Part shown: in pieces, positions 43,644 through 52,648 of the stretch
How positions within the stretch are numbered: the first letter of the stretch is position 1
Layout: the number at the start of each line of letters is the position of its first letter
Assembly (NCBI RefSeq): GCF_902859875.1
Contig: NZ_CADIKF010000029.1
Location: 25,702-89,701 of the forward strand
DNA length: 64,000 nt
Direction of reading: 5' to 3'
Origin: Paraburkholderia solisilvae
GTDB taxonomy: Bacteria > Pseudomonadota > Gammaproteobacteria > Burkholderiales > Burkholderiaceae
The notes under the pieces: generated by a model
What the model saw: the letters and a program-made list of their open reading frames with translations, nothing else
Database searches by the model: none
Told to the model about the DNA's origin: nothing
Program-made: the position numbers and the translations under genes

Positions 43644-45297
43644 CGCATAGCCTCCGGATCGCCCAGCGGATCAGCCGCAACACGACGAATACGAGCAGCA
43701 GAAAGAACAGCATCAGTGTGTTCATCATCGTCGCGACATTGCCGTGCTCGGCGATGATCGATGTCGAAACGGACAGCAGTTCGGGCACGGCAACCGTGCT
43801 CGCCATCACCGTCGCTTTCGTTACGTTGACGAGCGATGCAGTGATCGACGCCGACGAGCGATGCACGAGATACCTCAGCGACGCGCCGTCGACAACGAAA
43901 TCCGCCATACGTTCGGTCTCTTCGCGCGCGGCGTGGTCGAGCGTATGCATCAGCCCGGCGCCCGTGTAGACGCTCAGCGACAGCACGACGATCGCGAACG
44001 CGTTGAAGCGGATTCCCCAATGCATCGCGGCAATGCTGCCCAGCCCGAACATCAGCAGATAGATCTGCAATAGCGGCGGCGTCATGCGCGCGGCAAGCGC
44101 GGCGCGCCGCATCAGCGTGCCGCACCTTGCGCCGCCGCGGGCGGCGAGCCATACCCCCGCGAGACCGCACAGCGCGCTGCCCGCCACACAGCACACGGTC
44201 AACGCCAGCGTGAGCCAGAGCGCATGCAGGAATTGGCCGCGTTCGTAGTCGTCGTAGACATAGGTGAGGTTGATGCCGGTCCGTTCGAATACGCGCAGCC
44301 CCCAGCGGCGCAATCCGGTCACGTCGGTCGACGCGACGAAGATCGGATTGCGGCACGCGACCGGCCACTGTCCGTCGGGCAGGCGCCGGCAGACGTACTG
44401 TCCGTCGGGATCGCGGCGGCCCCACAGCGTATGCATATCCGCGAGAAACGCCGACGGCGGCAACCCCCATTTGCGCTCCAGCGCGATCAACATGCCCTGC
44501 CTGTGCCAGTCGGCGACCGTATCGCCGATAAACCGTTCGAACGCACTGCCCTTCGCATCGCGCGCGATCGCGATCGCCCATGGCGTCAATAGTTGTGGTG
44601 GCAACGGGATTCGATAGTCGCGCCACTCGCTCGACAGCAGATCGCCCGCAATCGCGGTGCTGTCGAACAGCCAGCCGACGCAGCGGCGGTCGCGCACCGC
44701 GAGCTTCGCGTCGCGGCCGTTCGCATAGGTTTGCAGATTCAGCAGATAGCGCGTCGCCATCGTGCGATTGAAATAGCTGCCCTGCGTCGCGCACACCGTC
44801 TTGCCGCGGATGTCCGCCCAGTCGGTCAAGGTGTTGTCCGGACGCGTCATCAGCGTCACGCCCGATGTGTAGTAGTCGGGCTCGACGAGTGTCTCGATCT
44901 GCCGCCGCTCGGCCGTGTCGCCGAGCGTCGCGATGGTTGCGTCGACGCGATTTTCGTCGAGCGCCTGCAGCCGGTTCGCGCCGGTCACGCCGACCGTGCG
45001 CAATTGCACGCCGAGCCGGCGTGCGAGGTCGGCCGCGAGGTCATGCTCGAAGCCTTGTTGCGTCGCATCGCGCGCCAGCATGCCGAACGGCGGGTAGTCG
45101 GTTTTGACGCCCACCACCAGTACGCCGCGCTGTCTGATCAGATCGAGCCGGTCCGCCGCCGCGTGTGCTGTGGCCGCGTGTGCCGGGCCCAGCGCACCCG
45201 CCAGGGCGACCGTCAACAGCATACAAGCCGCCGTGCCGCGGTCATGCAGGCGCCATGCGCGGCGCGCGATGCGGGCGGGCACGATGGCCATGTTCAT
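43630..45297 (-). CDS. Fused periplasmic binding protein and ABC permease
   Basis: The protein has 555 aa. A signal-like hydrophobic segment (about 22-45) is followed by a family 3 solute-binding domain (about 48-290; RQRGVLVVGVKTDYPPFGML, then WADIRGKTVCATQGS). Residues about 355-550 form a permease with several helices, including GQFLHALWLTLALTVCCVAG and the loop MTPPLLQIYLLMFGLGS. Fusions of this kind bind polar amino acids or opine-like compounds. The ATG at 45297 overlaps the stop of the upstream gene. No ATP-binding subunit is encoded in this operon. Confidence 0.82.
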   Translation of the reverse strand: MNMAIVPARIARRAWRLHDRGTAACMLLTVALAGALGPAHAATAHAAADRLDLIRQRGVLVVGVKTDYPPFGMLARDATQQGFEHDLAADLARRLGVQLRTVGVTGANRLQALDENRVDATIATLGDTAERRQIETLVEPDYYTSGVTLMTRPDNTLTDWADIRGKTVCATQGSYFNRTMATRYLLNLQTYANGRDAKLAVRDRRCVGWLFDSTAIAGDLLSSEWRDYRIPLPPQLLTPWAIAIARDAKGSAFERFIGDTVADWHRQGMLIALERKWGLPPSAFLADMHTLWGRRDPDGQYVCRRLPDGQWPVACRNPIFVASTDVTGLRRWGLRVFERTGINLTYVYDDYERGQFLHALWLTLALTVCCVAGSALCGLAGVWLAARGGARCGTLMRRAALAARMTPPLLQIYLLMFGLGSIAAMHWGIRFNAFAIVVLSLSVYTGAGLMHTLDHAAREETERMADFVVDGASLRYLVHRSSASITASLVNVTKATVMASTVAVPELLSVSTSIIAEHGNVATMMNTLMLFFLLLVFVVLRLIRWAIRRLCDARA

Positions 45298-47417
45298 ACC
45301 GGCACTGCCAGCACACGAATGCCGTAGCCGAGCGCCGGCGCGATGCGCGCGGCAATGCACTGGTCGATCCGGCGCACGATATTCCACTGCGTGACGCACC
45401 ATTCGGGCAACACGCTTTCCGCCTCGAATTCGCGCACGGCAAAACCGGCTGCCGCGAGTTCGGTACGCAGTTCGTTCAGCGTGTAGAGATGGTAGAAAAA
45501 CGTCAGGCGATGTCCGCCAACGTGGCGCGTGAACTCGATATTGCCGGCTTCGTCCTGCGGCGCGGCCGCGCGCCGCAGCCGCCGCGCCAATGCACACTTG
45601 AGCAGTTCCCACGGCCTGCGGCGATAGACGGACGGCACCGACAGAATCAGGCGGCCGTCGTCGCGCAGCAGTCCGCGCAATCTCGCGAGCATCTCGATGC
45701 GCGCCGCACGGGCGCCGATATGCGATAGCACGCCGAACAGCATCAGGATCAGGTCGTACGAAGCGGGCGCGCCGAGTTTCGCCAGATCGTCGTGAACGAG
45801 CGTCACCCGGTCTTGCAGCGCGGTGCCCGCGAGGTTGCGCTGGAACTCCGCCAGCGATGCCGCGGAGATGTCGTAAGCGGTCAATTGCGCATGCGAATGT
45901 TCGAGCAGCGCGAGCGAATAACGGCCGTTACCGCATCCGAAATCGAGAATGCGCGTGGCGGTGCGCGCACCGTTGGACAGCAGATGGTCGAGGGTGCCCG
46001 CATTGGGCCGCGGATAACGGCGTCGATATCCGTCGTTCGAGAAGTACTGGTCATAGGTGCGCCGCATCTCGTGCGCGATCCGGCCGGACGCTTGCGGCAA
46101 CGGTGCGGGTTCGACTTCCGCGACGTGCCCCGCCTTCGCCTGCGCCGCCGGCGCGCGCATCTGCATCGCCTCGCGCAACTCGTGCAGCATCGAATCAATG
46201 CTGCGGTCCTCGCGCTCCATCGCGCGCTCGAGCCGTGCAATCGCACCACGCGCCGGTCGCGACAGCGTGTTGCCGCCGCGCGTACGCCGGCGCACCCACC
46301 ACAGCGCGCCGCGTGCGCTCGTCATCAAGGCGACGCGCCGCACGCGCTCGAATTCCACGATCGTCGCCATCGCGCTCGCGAGGACCCAGAACGCGAGCAA
46401 CGGTGTCAGATAGGCGTCGATCACGCTCGCGACCGCAGGTGGTAAGTGCGAGAAGATCCACGGCGTGCCGCGGCGGTAAAAGTCGTCGACGCGGTCGTCT
46501 GCCTGATCGCCGAGCCCGTCATAGCGCGGAAATTCGCCCGCGCCGCTCACATAGCTGCTGCCGCGATGCACCTCGCGCATGGCTTCGAGCAACGCATAGG
46601 TCGTGGCCGGCGGCAGGTCGTCGCGCGCGACCACCGAGATGGTCGACGCAAGCATCGGCACCGCCTGCGCCGGCACGTTGCGGGCGACATCGAAGATGCC
46701 GGCGGGCAGGCTGACCTCGGTCAGATACGGCAACTTCTTCGCGAGCGCCTGCTGCTGCTCGAGCGGCACCATCACCAGATCCGGATCTTTCGCGAGGTCC
46801 GCCATCAGCGCGCTGTCCGCACCGAGAATGAACAGCCCGGCGTCGCAGCGGCCCTGCTTCAGCAATGCGATGCCCTGGTCGAGCGGCAGAAACTCGATAT
46901 GCGTATTGCGCCTGTCGATGCCGCTCAGCGTAAAGACGCTTGCAAGCGCGTGATTCGTCACGCTGCGCTCGGGCGGCAAAACCACCGTCATGCCCATCAT
47001 GTCGGCAAACGTATGGATTGGATGGGCCTGCGCAAGGCGCCGGTTCTCGAATAGAAAAATGGGTTGCAACTGAATCTGCCCGAGCGAGATCAGTCCGTCG
47101 CCATGTGTGCCGTCCGGGTCGCCCGCGACAAAGCCGATGTCGAAATGCCGGCTTCGATCGGCGACTCTCGCACCGATTTCATCGGTGTTGTGAAACGGCA
47201 CGATGTCGACCCGATACCCCTTGCGCTCGACAATCCGTTTGTAATCGAGCGCCGCCTGATAGAAGCTGCCGCCGACCGGACCGGCGGCAATCCGGATATG
47301 CGCGGGCGGCAGCACGCGCAGCACCGCATAGGCGATCACGGCGAGCACGACGACGCGGGTCAATATGCGTGTCGGTCTGATCCTGGTGAAGAGTCGACTC
47401 ATTGCCTCGGTATGCAT
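45294..47417 (-). CDS. TAXI-type solute-binding domain fused through membrane helices to a SAM methyltransferase
   Basis: The protein has 707 aa in one unbroken frame. A first membrane helix lies at about 17-35. Residues 40-320 form a TAXI-family (TRAP-associated) solute-binding domain (IRIAAGPVGGSFYQAALDYK, then FDIGFVAGDPDG). A second helix lies at about 333-352, then a charged coiled-coil-like linker (390-420). Residues about 450-700 are a class I methyltransferase with SAM motif ILDFGCGNGRYSLALLE (490-506) and a following acidic TAYDIS loop. The topology puts the ligand domain in the periplasm and the methyltransferase in the cytoplasm. An in-frame ATG at 47402 is an alternative start. 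It is the first gene of the operon. The role is unknown. Confidence 0.82.
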   Translation of the reverse strand: MHTEAMSRLFTRIRPTRILTRVVVLAVIAYAVLRVLPPAHIRIAAGPVGGSFYQAALDYKRIVERKGYRVDIVPFHNTDEIGARVADRSRHFDIGFVAGDPDGTHGDGLISLGQIQLQPIFLFENRRLAQAHPIHTFADMMGMTVVLPPERSVTNHALASVFTLSGIDRRNTHIEFLPLDQGIALLKQGRCDAGLFILGADSALMADLAKDPDLVMVPLEQQQALAKKLPYLTEVSLPAGIFDVARNVPAQAVPMLASTISVVARDDLPPATTYALLEAMREVHRGSSYVSGAGEFPRYDGLGDQADDRVDDFYRRGTPWIFSHLPPAVASVIDAYLTPLLAFWVLASAMATIVEFERVRRVALMTSARGALWWVRRRTRGGNTLSRPARGAIARLERAMEREDRSIDSMLHELREAMQMRAPAAQAKAGHVAEVEPAPLPQASGRIAHEMRRTYDQYFSNDGYRRRYPRPNAGTLDHLLSNGARTATRILDFGCGNGRYSLALLEHSHAQLTAYDISAASLAEFQRNLAGTALQDRVTLVHDDLAKLGAPASYDLILMLFGVLSHIGARAARIEMLARLRGLLRDDGRLILSVPSVYRRRPWELLKCALARRLRRAAAPQDEAGNIEFTRHVGGHRLTFFYHLYTLNELRTELAAAGFAVREFEAESVLPEWCVTQWNIVRRIDQCIAARIAPALGYGIRVLAVPV

Positions 47418-47703
47418 GGAAAGCCGTCGTAGCGGCGGTCCACCAAGCGTAAGAGGGTCGATCTCGCGCTACCTGAGCAATCCTGTCAAACAACAGGGCG
47501 CGATGCGCGTTGCATGCGCGTGCGATGCATGGCGAATGCGGGCGGGATGCGTGCTGGACGCGCATCAGAAACGGTCAGGCCCGGCCGGCCGGCGGACTCT
47601 ATCGTGACTACCTCGAGTGAATACCTCGAGTGACTACCTCAAGTGATCACTTCAAGCGGGAAGCTCCCTATTCCCCACCATCGCTTTCGCCACAGGAGCG
47701 GCC

Positions 47704-48243
47704 ATGGCCAATTCAAACAGTCTCGAAGACATTGTGCGTGCAATCGCTCAATCGATCATGCAGGCGCAACATATGGTCGAAAAAGAGCAGGTCTCCAATT
47801 TCGCCACGTTCTTTACCGAGAATCGCGAACCCACCAGCATCGATATCCGGCTGCCGGCCACGCATAGCACCGCGCAGCCGGACGACATGCTGCACTACCG
47901 GCTGCCGCTGCTGTCGCTCGTGCCGCACAGTTCGCTCGTGATCGGCGAAGCGGAGATCGATCTCGACCTCGAGCTCGGCAGCTTCGAGGAGGTCGATCGC
48001 GACGGCGCGAACGACGCGATCATGAACCAGACCGGCAAGGCCGCGCCTGCGGAAAAGAAGGCGATGCTGATGGTGAGCGCGAGCAGCGCCAGCAAGAACA
48101 CAAGCCGCAGCATCGCGCATATCAAGCTCAAGCTGCAGGCCACCGAAAAAACCGAAGGGCTTGCGCGGCTGCTCGACGACGTCGTCAAGTGCCAGGGCAC
48201 GACCGGCTTGATCCAGCCGGCCGCCGAGGAACCGGCACCGTGA
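47704..48243 (+). CDS. DUF2589 protein, first copy
   Basis: The protein has 179 aa. The DUF2589 pattern is visible: NSLEDIVRAIAQSIMQAQHM at the start and a beta-rich core (LHYRLPLLSLVPHSSLVIGE). There is no signal peptide. The function of the family is unknown. AGGAG before the ATG at 47704. Its stop overlaps the GTG of the next gene, opening a five-gene same-strand cassette that ends with an endolysin-like enzyme. Confidence 0.75.
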   Translation: MANSNSLEDIVRAIAQSIMQAQHMVEKEQVSNFATFFTENREPTSIDIRLPATHSTAQPDDMLHYRLPLLSLVPHSSLVIGEAEIDLDLELGSFEEVDRDGANDAIMNQTGKAAPAEKKAMLMVSASSASKNTSRSIAHIKLKLQATEKTEGLARLLDDVVKCQGTTGLIQPAAEEPAP

Positions 48244-48506
48244 GCGCCGATCGCTTTCACCTGACCGAGATGCGCTTCATGAAGCGGATTGTGGTCGGCA
48301 ACGACAATCCGCAGAGCATCCGCACCGAAGCTGAAGTACAGGAACAGATGGATCTCGTGAACCGCTGCTTGAGCGCCACGCCGCGTGGGTACATTCTGGG
48401 CATCGAAAAAAGCTTCGGACTGTACAACATCGGCGAACACCAGGTGGTGCTTCAGTATGCGGTCTACCACATCGGCTTTGCCCGCAAGCCGCATTTCCTG
48501 ACCTAG
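48240..48506 (+). CDS. Uncharacterised 88-aa protein
   Basis: The frame starts with GTG at 48240 overlapping the previous stop (GTGA). It has a central helix (EAEVQEQMDLVNRCLSATPR) and C-terminal strands ending YHIGFARKPHFLT. No family recognised. Coupled translation suggests it acts with the DUF2589 proteins. Confidence 0.65.
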   Translation: MSADRFHLTEMRFMKRIVVGNDNPQSIRTEAEVQEQMDLVNRCLSATPRGYILGIEKSFGLYNIGEHQVVLQYAVYHIGFARKPHFLT

Positions 48507-48511
48507 CCGCC

Positions 48512-49144
48512 GTGACCGATCGCGTGCTCACCCTCGACGCGCTGTGCGCGGTGCTCGTCGATACGCTTCGCGAGACAAATGCGTCGCTCGCGCGCGATGT
48601 GCCGCTCGCGCGCGATGCCGGCGCCGATGCCGATGCCGATTCAAACGCCGGTTCCGACGGCGCAGGCTTCCCCTATCGGATCGAGCGCGAAACGAAATAC
48701 GCGTTGCGCACGATACCGTACAGCGCGTTCCAACACGTTTGCCGTTATCAGCTGATGGAGTTGCGCTTCAGTGTGCCGTGTTGCGTCGTGACGCGCCGCG
48801 TCGGCAGCACGTGGCAAACGGTGCTGATGCTGCACCTGCCGGCCTGGTGGCAACGCCTCGGGCGCGCACCGGTATGCAGAGGGATGCATATCGACGTGCG
48901 CGCTGACGCGGATGCCCCGATCGCGCTGCGTTTCAGCCCGATCGAGCGCATTGCGTTGCCGCGCCGCGGCGATCGCTGGACCTTGCTGCTCACGCAGAAC
49001 CAGAAGCAGACCCTCGCGTCATCCGCCGGGCCGGCAACAGAAACGCCGCCCACGCCGTCGCGTGCGGCGCTGCATCGTCGCATCGCTCAATGGCTGCGTC
49101 GCACATTCACAGCCAACGAGATTCACGACGACACCGCGCATTGA
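48512..49144 (+). CDS. Uncharacterised 210-aa protein
   Basis: It starts with GTG at 48512, five bases after the previous stop. A helical beginning (LTLDALCAVLVDTLRETNAS) is followed by an Asp/Ala linker and a beta-rich middle (ELRFSVPCCVVTRRVGSTWQ). The middle is reminiscent of the DUF2589 core, but similarity is too weak to assign. No signal peptide or catalytic motif seen. Confidence 0.6.
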   Translation: MTDRVLTLDALCAVLVDTLRETNASLARDVPLARDAGADADADSNAGSDGAGFPYRIERETKYALRTIPYSAFQHVCRYQLMELRFSVPCCVVTRRVGSTWQTVLMLHLPAWWQRLGRAPVCRGMHIDVRADADAPIALRFSPIERIALPRRGDRWTLLLTQNQKQTLASSAGPATETPPTPSRAALHRRIAQWLRRTFTANEIHDDTAH

Positions 49145-49292
49145 AAGCCACGACGGCACAACAGGAATGGTCACGAATCGCGTTTCTTAGCGATCCTAAT
49201 ATCGTGACAGGCGCACGAACTCCCGCGCCAACGATGCCGATATCACGCTGATAAAGGCTCGCTTCCTGGACCGCACTTCTTAAGGAACTTCC

Positions 49293-49949
49293 ATGTCTGA
49301 ACTGATCGATATGGCATCCCAATTCAAGGGATTGCCGATGGCCGACCTGATCGGCAGTCCGTTGACGGCCGCTTGCGATGCACAGATCAAGCTCGCCAAC
49401 GCGACCGCCGATTTCATCAAGTACGTCGGATTTCTGCCGCCGCCCGCCAGCGACCCGAACGGTGTCGGCGATACCCGCGTCGCGCACTTCTCGTTCAAGC
49501 GGCCGGTTGCGGACCCGGCGGACGCAACAAAAACGGTCGACGAAAACGTCTCGATCGACGTGCCGCTGCTCGCGATCGTCAAAGTTCCCGCGCTGTCGAT
49601 TACAAAAGTGGACATCACATTCGATATGGAAGTGAAGTCTTCGTTCGCGTCGAAGGAATCGACCGACGCGTCGGCGAAGATGGCTGCAGACATCAAGGTC
49701 GGCTGGGGTCCGATTAGCGCGAAGGTGCACCTCGAAGGCTCGGTGTCGACACACAAGGAGAACACGCGTTCGTCCGACAACTCGGCGAAGTATCACGTGC
49801 AGGTGCTGGCCGAGGATTCGGGCATGCCTGAAGGACTCGCCCGGGTGCTCGACATTCTGCAGACCGCGATCCAGCCGAAGACGAGCGGCACGACACCGAG
49901 CGTATCGGGCGGCGGCACCGGCGGCGGCGGCACGGGCGCCGACAAGTAA
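49293..49949 (+). CDS. DUF2589 protein, second copy
   Basis: The protein has 218 aa. It has the DUF2589 core (VPLLAIVKVPALSITKVDIT, then VHLEGSVSTHKENTRSSDN) and a Gly/Thr-rich tail. It starts with an amphipathic helix (MSELIDMASQFKGLPMADLI) and has no signal peptide. AAGGAAC precedes the ATG. It differs considerably from the first copy, so they are more likely partner subunits than recent duplicates. Confidence 0.78.
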   Translation: MSELIDMASQFKGLPMADLIGSPLTAACDAQIKLANATADFIKYVGFLPPPASDPNGVGDTRVAHFSFKRPVADPADATKTVDENVSIDVPLLAIVKVPALSITKVDITFDMEVKSSFASKESTDASAKMAADIKVGWGPISAKVHLEGSVSTHKENTRSSDNSAKYHVQVLAEDSGMPEGLARVLDILQTAIQPKTSGTTPSVSGGGTGGGGTGADK

Positions 49950-50049
49950 CGCGCACGCGACGAGCAGCGGCTGACCGCATCGTTCGCTTACGTCCTCTCA
50001 ACTTTCACCGGTGCGTCCCGCTCGACGCGCCGGCTCAAGGAGTTCCTTC

Positions 50050-50700
50050 ATGGCTGACATCACGCTCGAACAACTGAGAAGCCTGCTCACCGTGCCCGAC
50101 CCCGATGCGCACGCGGCACGCTGGCTCGATCCGATCAATCGCGCAATGACCGAATGGTCGATCGACAATCCTGAGCGCCAGGCGGCATTTCTCGCACAAA
50201 CGCTGCATGAGTCCGGACAGTTCCGCTATCTGTCGGAGAATCTGCATTACTCGGCGCAGCGGCTGCGCCAGGTCTGGCCCGCGCGCTTTCGCAGCGACGC
50301 GGAAGCACAGGAATGTGCGGGCAACCCCGAGAAGCTTGCCAACCGGATCTATGCGAGCCGGCTCGGCAACGGCGACGAGGCAAGCGGCGACGGCTGGAAT
50401 TTCCGCGGCCGCGGGTTGATCCAGCTGACGGGACGCGACAACTATGAACGCTGCGCGAATGCGCTGCAGCTCGATCTGCTTGCGCAGCCGGACCTGCTGC
50501 AGGAACCCGATGGCGCGGCGCGTTCCGCCGCATGGTTCTGGGCGAGCAACAAGCTCAACGAGCTCGCCGATCCGAAGCCGGACCGCGACCCCGCGGACGA
50601 CTTCGCGGCCATTTCGAAGCGCATCAATGGCGGCACCGTCGGGCTGCAGGCGCGCATCGAGTATTGGGAGAAGGTGAAAGCAGCGCTCGGCATCGGTTAG
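50050..50700 (+). CDS. GH19 family chitinase/endolysin-like enzyme
   Basis: The protein has 216 aa. The GH19 fold is shown by QAAFLAQTLHESGQFRYLSE, with candidate catalytic Glu54, and by GDGWNFRGRGLIQLTGRDNY. This group in bacteria and phages mostly cleaves peptidoglycan. No signal peptide, so export would need a secretion system, lysis or another route. AAGGAG precedes the ATG at 50050. It closes the DUF2589 cassette. Confidence 0.88.
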   Translation: MADITLEQLRSLLTVPDPDAHAARWLDPINRAMTEWSIDNPERQAAFLAQTLHESGQFRYLSENLHYSAQRLRQVWPARFRSDAEAQECAGNPEKLANRIYASRLGNGDEASGDGWNFRGRGLIQLTGRDNYERCANALQLDLLAQPDLLQEPDGAARSAAWFWASNKLNELADPKPDRDPADDFAAISKRINGGTVGLQARIEYWEKVKAALGIG

Positions 50701-51656
50701 CGCGAAGCGCGGCCTTTAGCGCGGCGCCCGGAATCGGGCGGCGACGCTGAAGGCGGGTTGGCGGGGTTCGCAGGGTCGGTGGATGGGCTGCTGATTGCGC
50801 GCGCTTCAGCAGCAAGACTGTCGATCAGCGTCATCGCAGGCTGGCGGTTCATCGCCGCCAGCCTGATCAGAATGCCGATCTCGCGCGTAAGCGGACGGCC
50901 CGGCAGCGGCACCACCATGATCCCCGCGGTACGCGCGACGGGCACCAGTTCACCGGGAATAATCGAGCACCCCAGGCCCTCGCCGACCATCTTCAGGATA
51001 ACGGACGGTTCATCCACTTCGATGCTGTCCATCGTCCACAAACCTTGCCGCTTTAGAAAACGGTCGACCAGCTGGCCGCCGTGCGAGCGCCGGTCATAGC
51101 GGATAAAGGGCTGCTCGCGGAACAGCTTGCCCAACTCCGTCGACGAACCTTTGGGCGCCACGCCGACATAGCGTTCCTGCATCAGCGGAATCCACTTCAG
51201 ATCGGCAGGCAAGCCAAGCCGCGGCTTGATCATCACCGCAACGTCGAGATCGTGCGAGTCGACGCGCGTGAGCAGCTGGATCGACGTGCCCGGCACGATA
51301 TTAATGTGCGCCATCGCATGCGCGCGGCGAAAGCGCAGCAAAGCCTTCGTGAGAAAGCTGTGCTGCACGGTGGAAATCGCGCCGAGATTGATCGCGCCGC
51401 GCCCCGTCCCGCCCGGGTTCTGCTTCAGGCCCTCGAACGATTCGAGAATGCGCGTCGCCTGTTCGAGCACCGCGCGGCCGTCGCTGCTCAGTGTGACCGA
51501 CTTGCCCGTGCGGTCGAACAACGTATAGCCCAGTTCCTCTTCCAGCCGCCGGATCTGCGTGCTGACCGCCGATTGGGTCAGCCCCAGCCGGTTGCCCGCC
51601 GCCGAGAACGACTCGGTTTCGGCTGACACGACGAAGGTGCGGAGATTACGAATCAT
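50697..51656 (-). CDS. LysR-family transcriptional regulator
   Basis: The protein has 319 aa. HTH at about 1-60 (FSAAGNRLGLTQSAVSTQIR), ligand domain at about 85-290, then a Pro/Ser-rich tail. It overlaps the convergent GH19 gene by four bases. It is divergent from the SDR gene at 51793 and is the likely regulator of the SDR/aldolase/MFS cluster. Confidence 0.87.
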   Translation of the reverse strand: MIRNLRTFVVSAETESFSAAGNRLGLTQSAVSTQIRRLEEELGYTLFDRTGKSVTLSSDGRAVLEQATRILESFEGLKQNPGGTGRGAINLGAISTVQHSFLTKALLRFRRAHAMAHINIVPGTSIQLLTRVDSHDLDVAVMIKPRLGLPADLKWIPLMQERYVGVAPKGSSTELGKLFREQPFIRYDRRSHGGQLVDRFLKRQGLWTMDSIEVDEPSVILKMVGEGLGCSIIPGELVPVARTAGIMVVPLPGRPLTREIGILIRLAAMNRQPAMTLIDSLAAEARAISSPSTDPANPANPPSASPPDSGRRAKGRASR

Positions 51657-51709
51657 GGATCAATTTTTTCGATGCTCAGTCAAGAAACTATCCGTTTTGT
51701 ATCGAACTT

Positions 51710-51726
51710 CTAGTTACCTATACTAG
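51710..51726. promoter_or_regulatory. Candidate LysR site between regulator and SDR
   Basis: CTAGT-N7-ACTAG, a 17-bp dyad 67 bp before the SDR start and 54 bp from the LysR start, the position where such regulators bind. It is inferred from symmetry. Confidence 0.45.
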
Positions 51727-51792
51727 CCGGTCATTGGGTAGTCCGCTTCGACGCCCGCCGTTCTCATCACCGTCTATCTCTGGAGTCGCACC

Positions 51793-52578
51793 TTGGATCT
51801 GGGAATTGCTGGAAAAACCGCACTCGTATTCGGCGCCGCAGGCGGACTGGGCGGCGCGATTGCGCGCGCGCTGGCAGCGGAAGGCGCGCGCATTGCGGTC
51901 GCCGATATCAATGAAGACGCGCTGTCGCAAACCGTTGCGGAGATTCGCGCCGCCGGCGCCGAAGCGCTGCCGCTGCAGTGGGATCTGGCGGATCTGAGCA
52001 TCGTCGAAAACCGCATCCAGGCTATCCAGGCCGCGTTCGGCGGCGTCGATATCCTCGTGAACAACACCGGCGGACCGCCGCCGACGCCGGCGGCAGGACA
52101 GTCTGCGGATCTGTGGACCAAAAGCTTCCAGTCGATGGTGCTATCGGTCATTGCGATTACGGACCAGGTGCTGCCCGGTATGCGCGAGCGCAAGTGGGGT
52201 CGCGTGATCACCAGCACGTCGTCGGGCGTGGTTGCGCCGATCGCGGGACTCGGCATCTCGAACGCGCTGCGCATGTCGCTGCTGGGCTGGTCGAAGACGC
52301 TCGCGCGCGAAGTGGGCCGCGACGGCATCACGTCGAATATCGTGCTGCCGGGCCGTATCGCGACGCCGCGCATCACGTTCCTCGACGAACAGAAAGCCAA
52401 ACGCGAAGGACGCAGCGTCGAGCAGGTGAGCGCCGAGAGCGTTGCGTCGATTCCGGTCGGACGCTATGGCGAGCCGCGCGAATACGCATCGGCGGTGGCA
52501 TTCCTCGCCAGCACGCAAGCGGCCTACATCACCGGCTCGGTGATTCGCGTCGACGGCGGACTGATCGCCAGCATCTGA
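51793..52578 (+). CDS. Divergent short-chain dehydrogenase without the YxxxK motif
   Basis: The protein has 261 aa with an SDR fold: cofactor loop GAAGGLGG (14-21), NNTGG in the NAG position and a C-terminal RVDGG. At the catalytic position, however, it reads LGISNALRMSLLGWSKTLA: Tyr and Lys of YxxxK are Leu and Asn. Related SDR-like proteins with ISNALR are known, so the change is of the subfamily rather than a recent mutation. Start codon TTG with GGAG nine bases before it. First gene of the catabolic cluster. Confidence 0.82.
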   Translation: MDLGIAGKTALVFGAAGGLGGAIARALAAEGARIAVADINEDALSQTVAEIRAAGAEALPLQWDLADLSIVENRIQAIQAAFGGVDILVNNTGGPPPTPAAGQSADLWTKSFQSMVLSVIAITDQVLPGMRERKWGRVITSTSSGVVAPIAGLGISNALRMSLLGWSKTLAREVGRDGITSNIVLPGRIATPRITFLDEQKAKREGRSVEQVSAESVASIPVGRYGEPREYASAVAFLASTQAAYITGSVIRVDGGLIASI

Positions 52579-52648
52579 GCGTCGCCCGTCACTGCGTCAC
52601 TGCGTTAATGCGCCACTCCGTCAAACAGAACCGGAAGGAAGCCGGACC

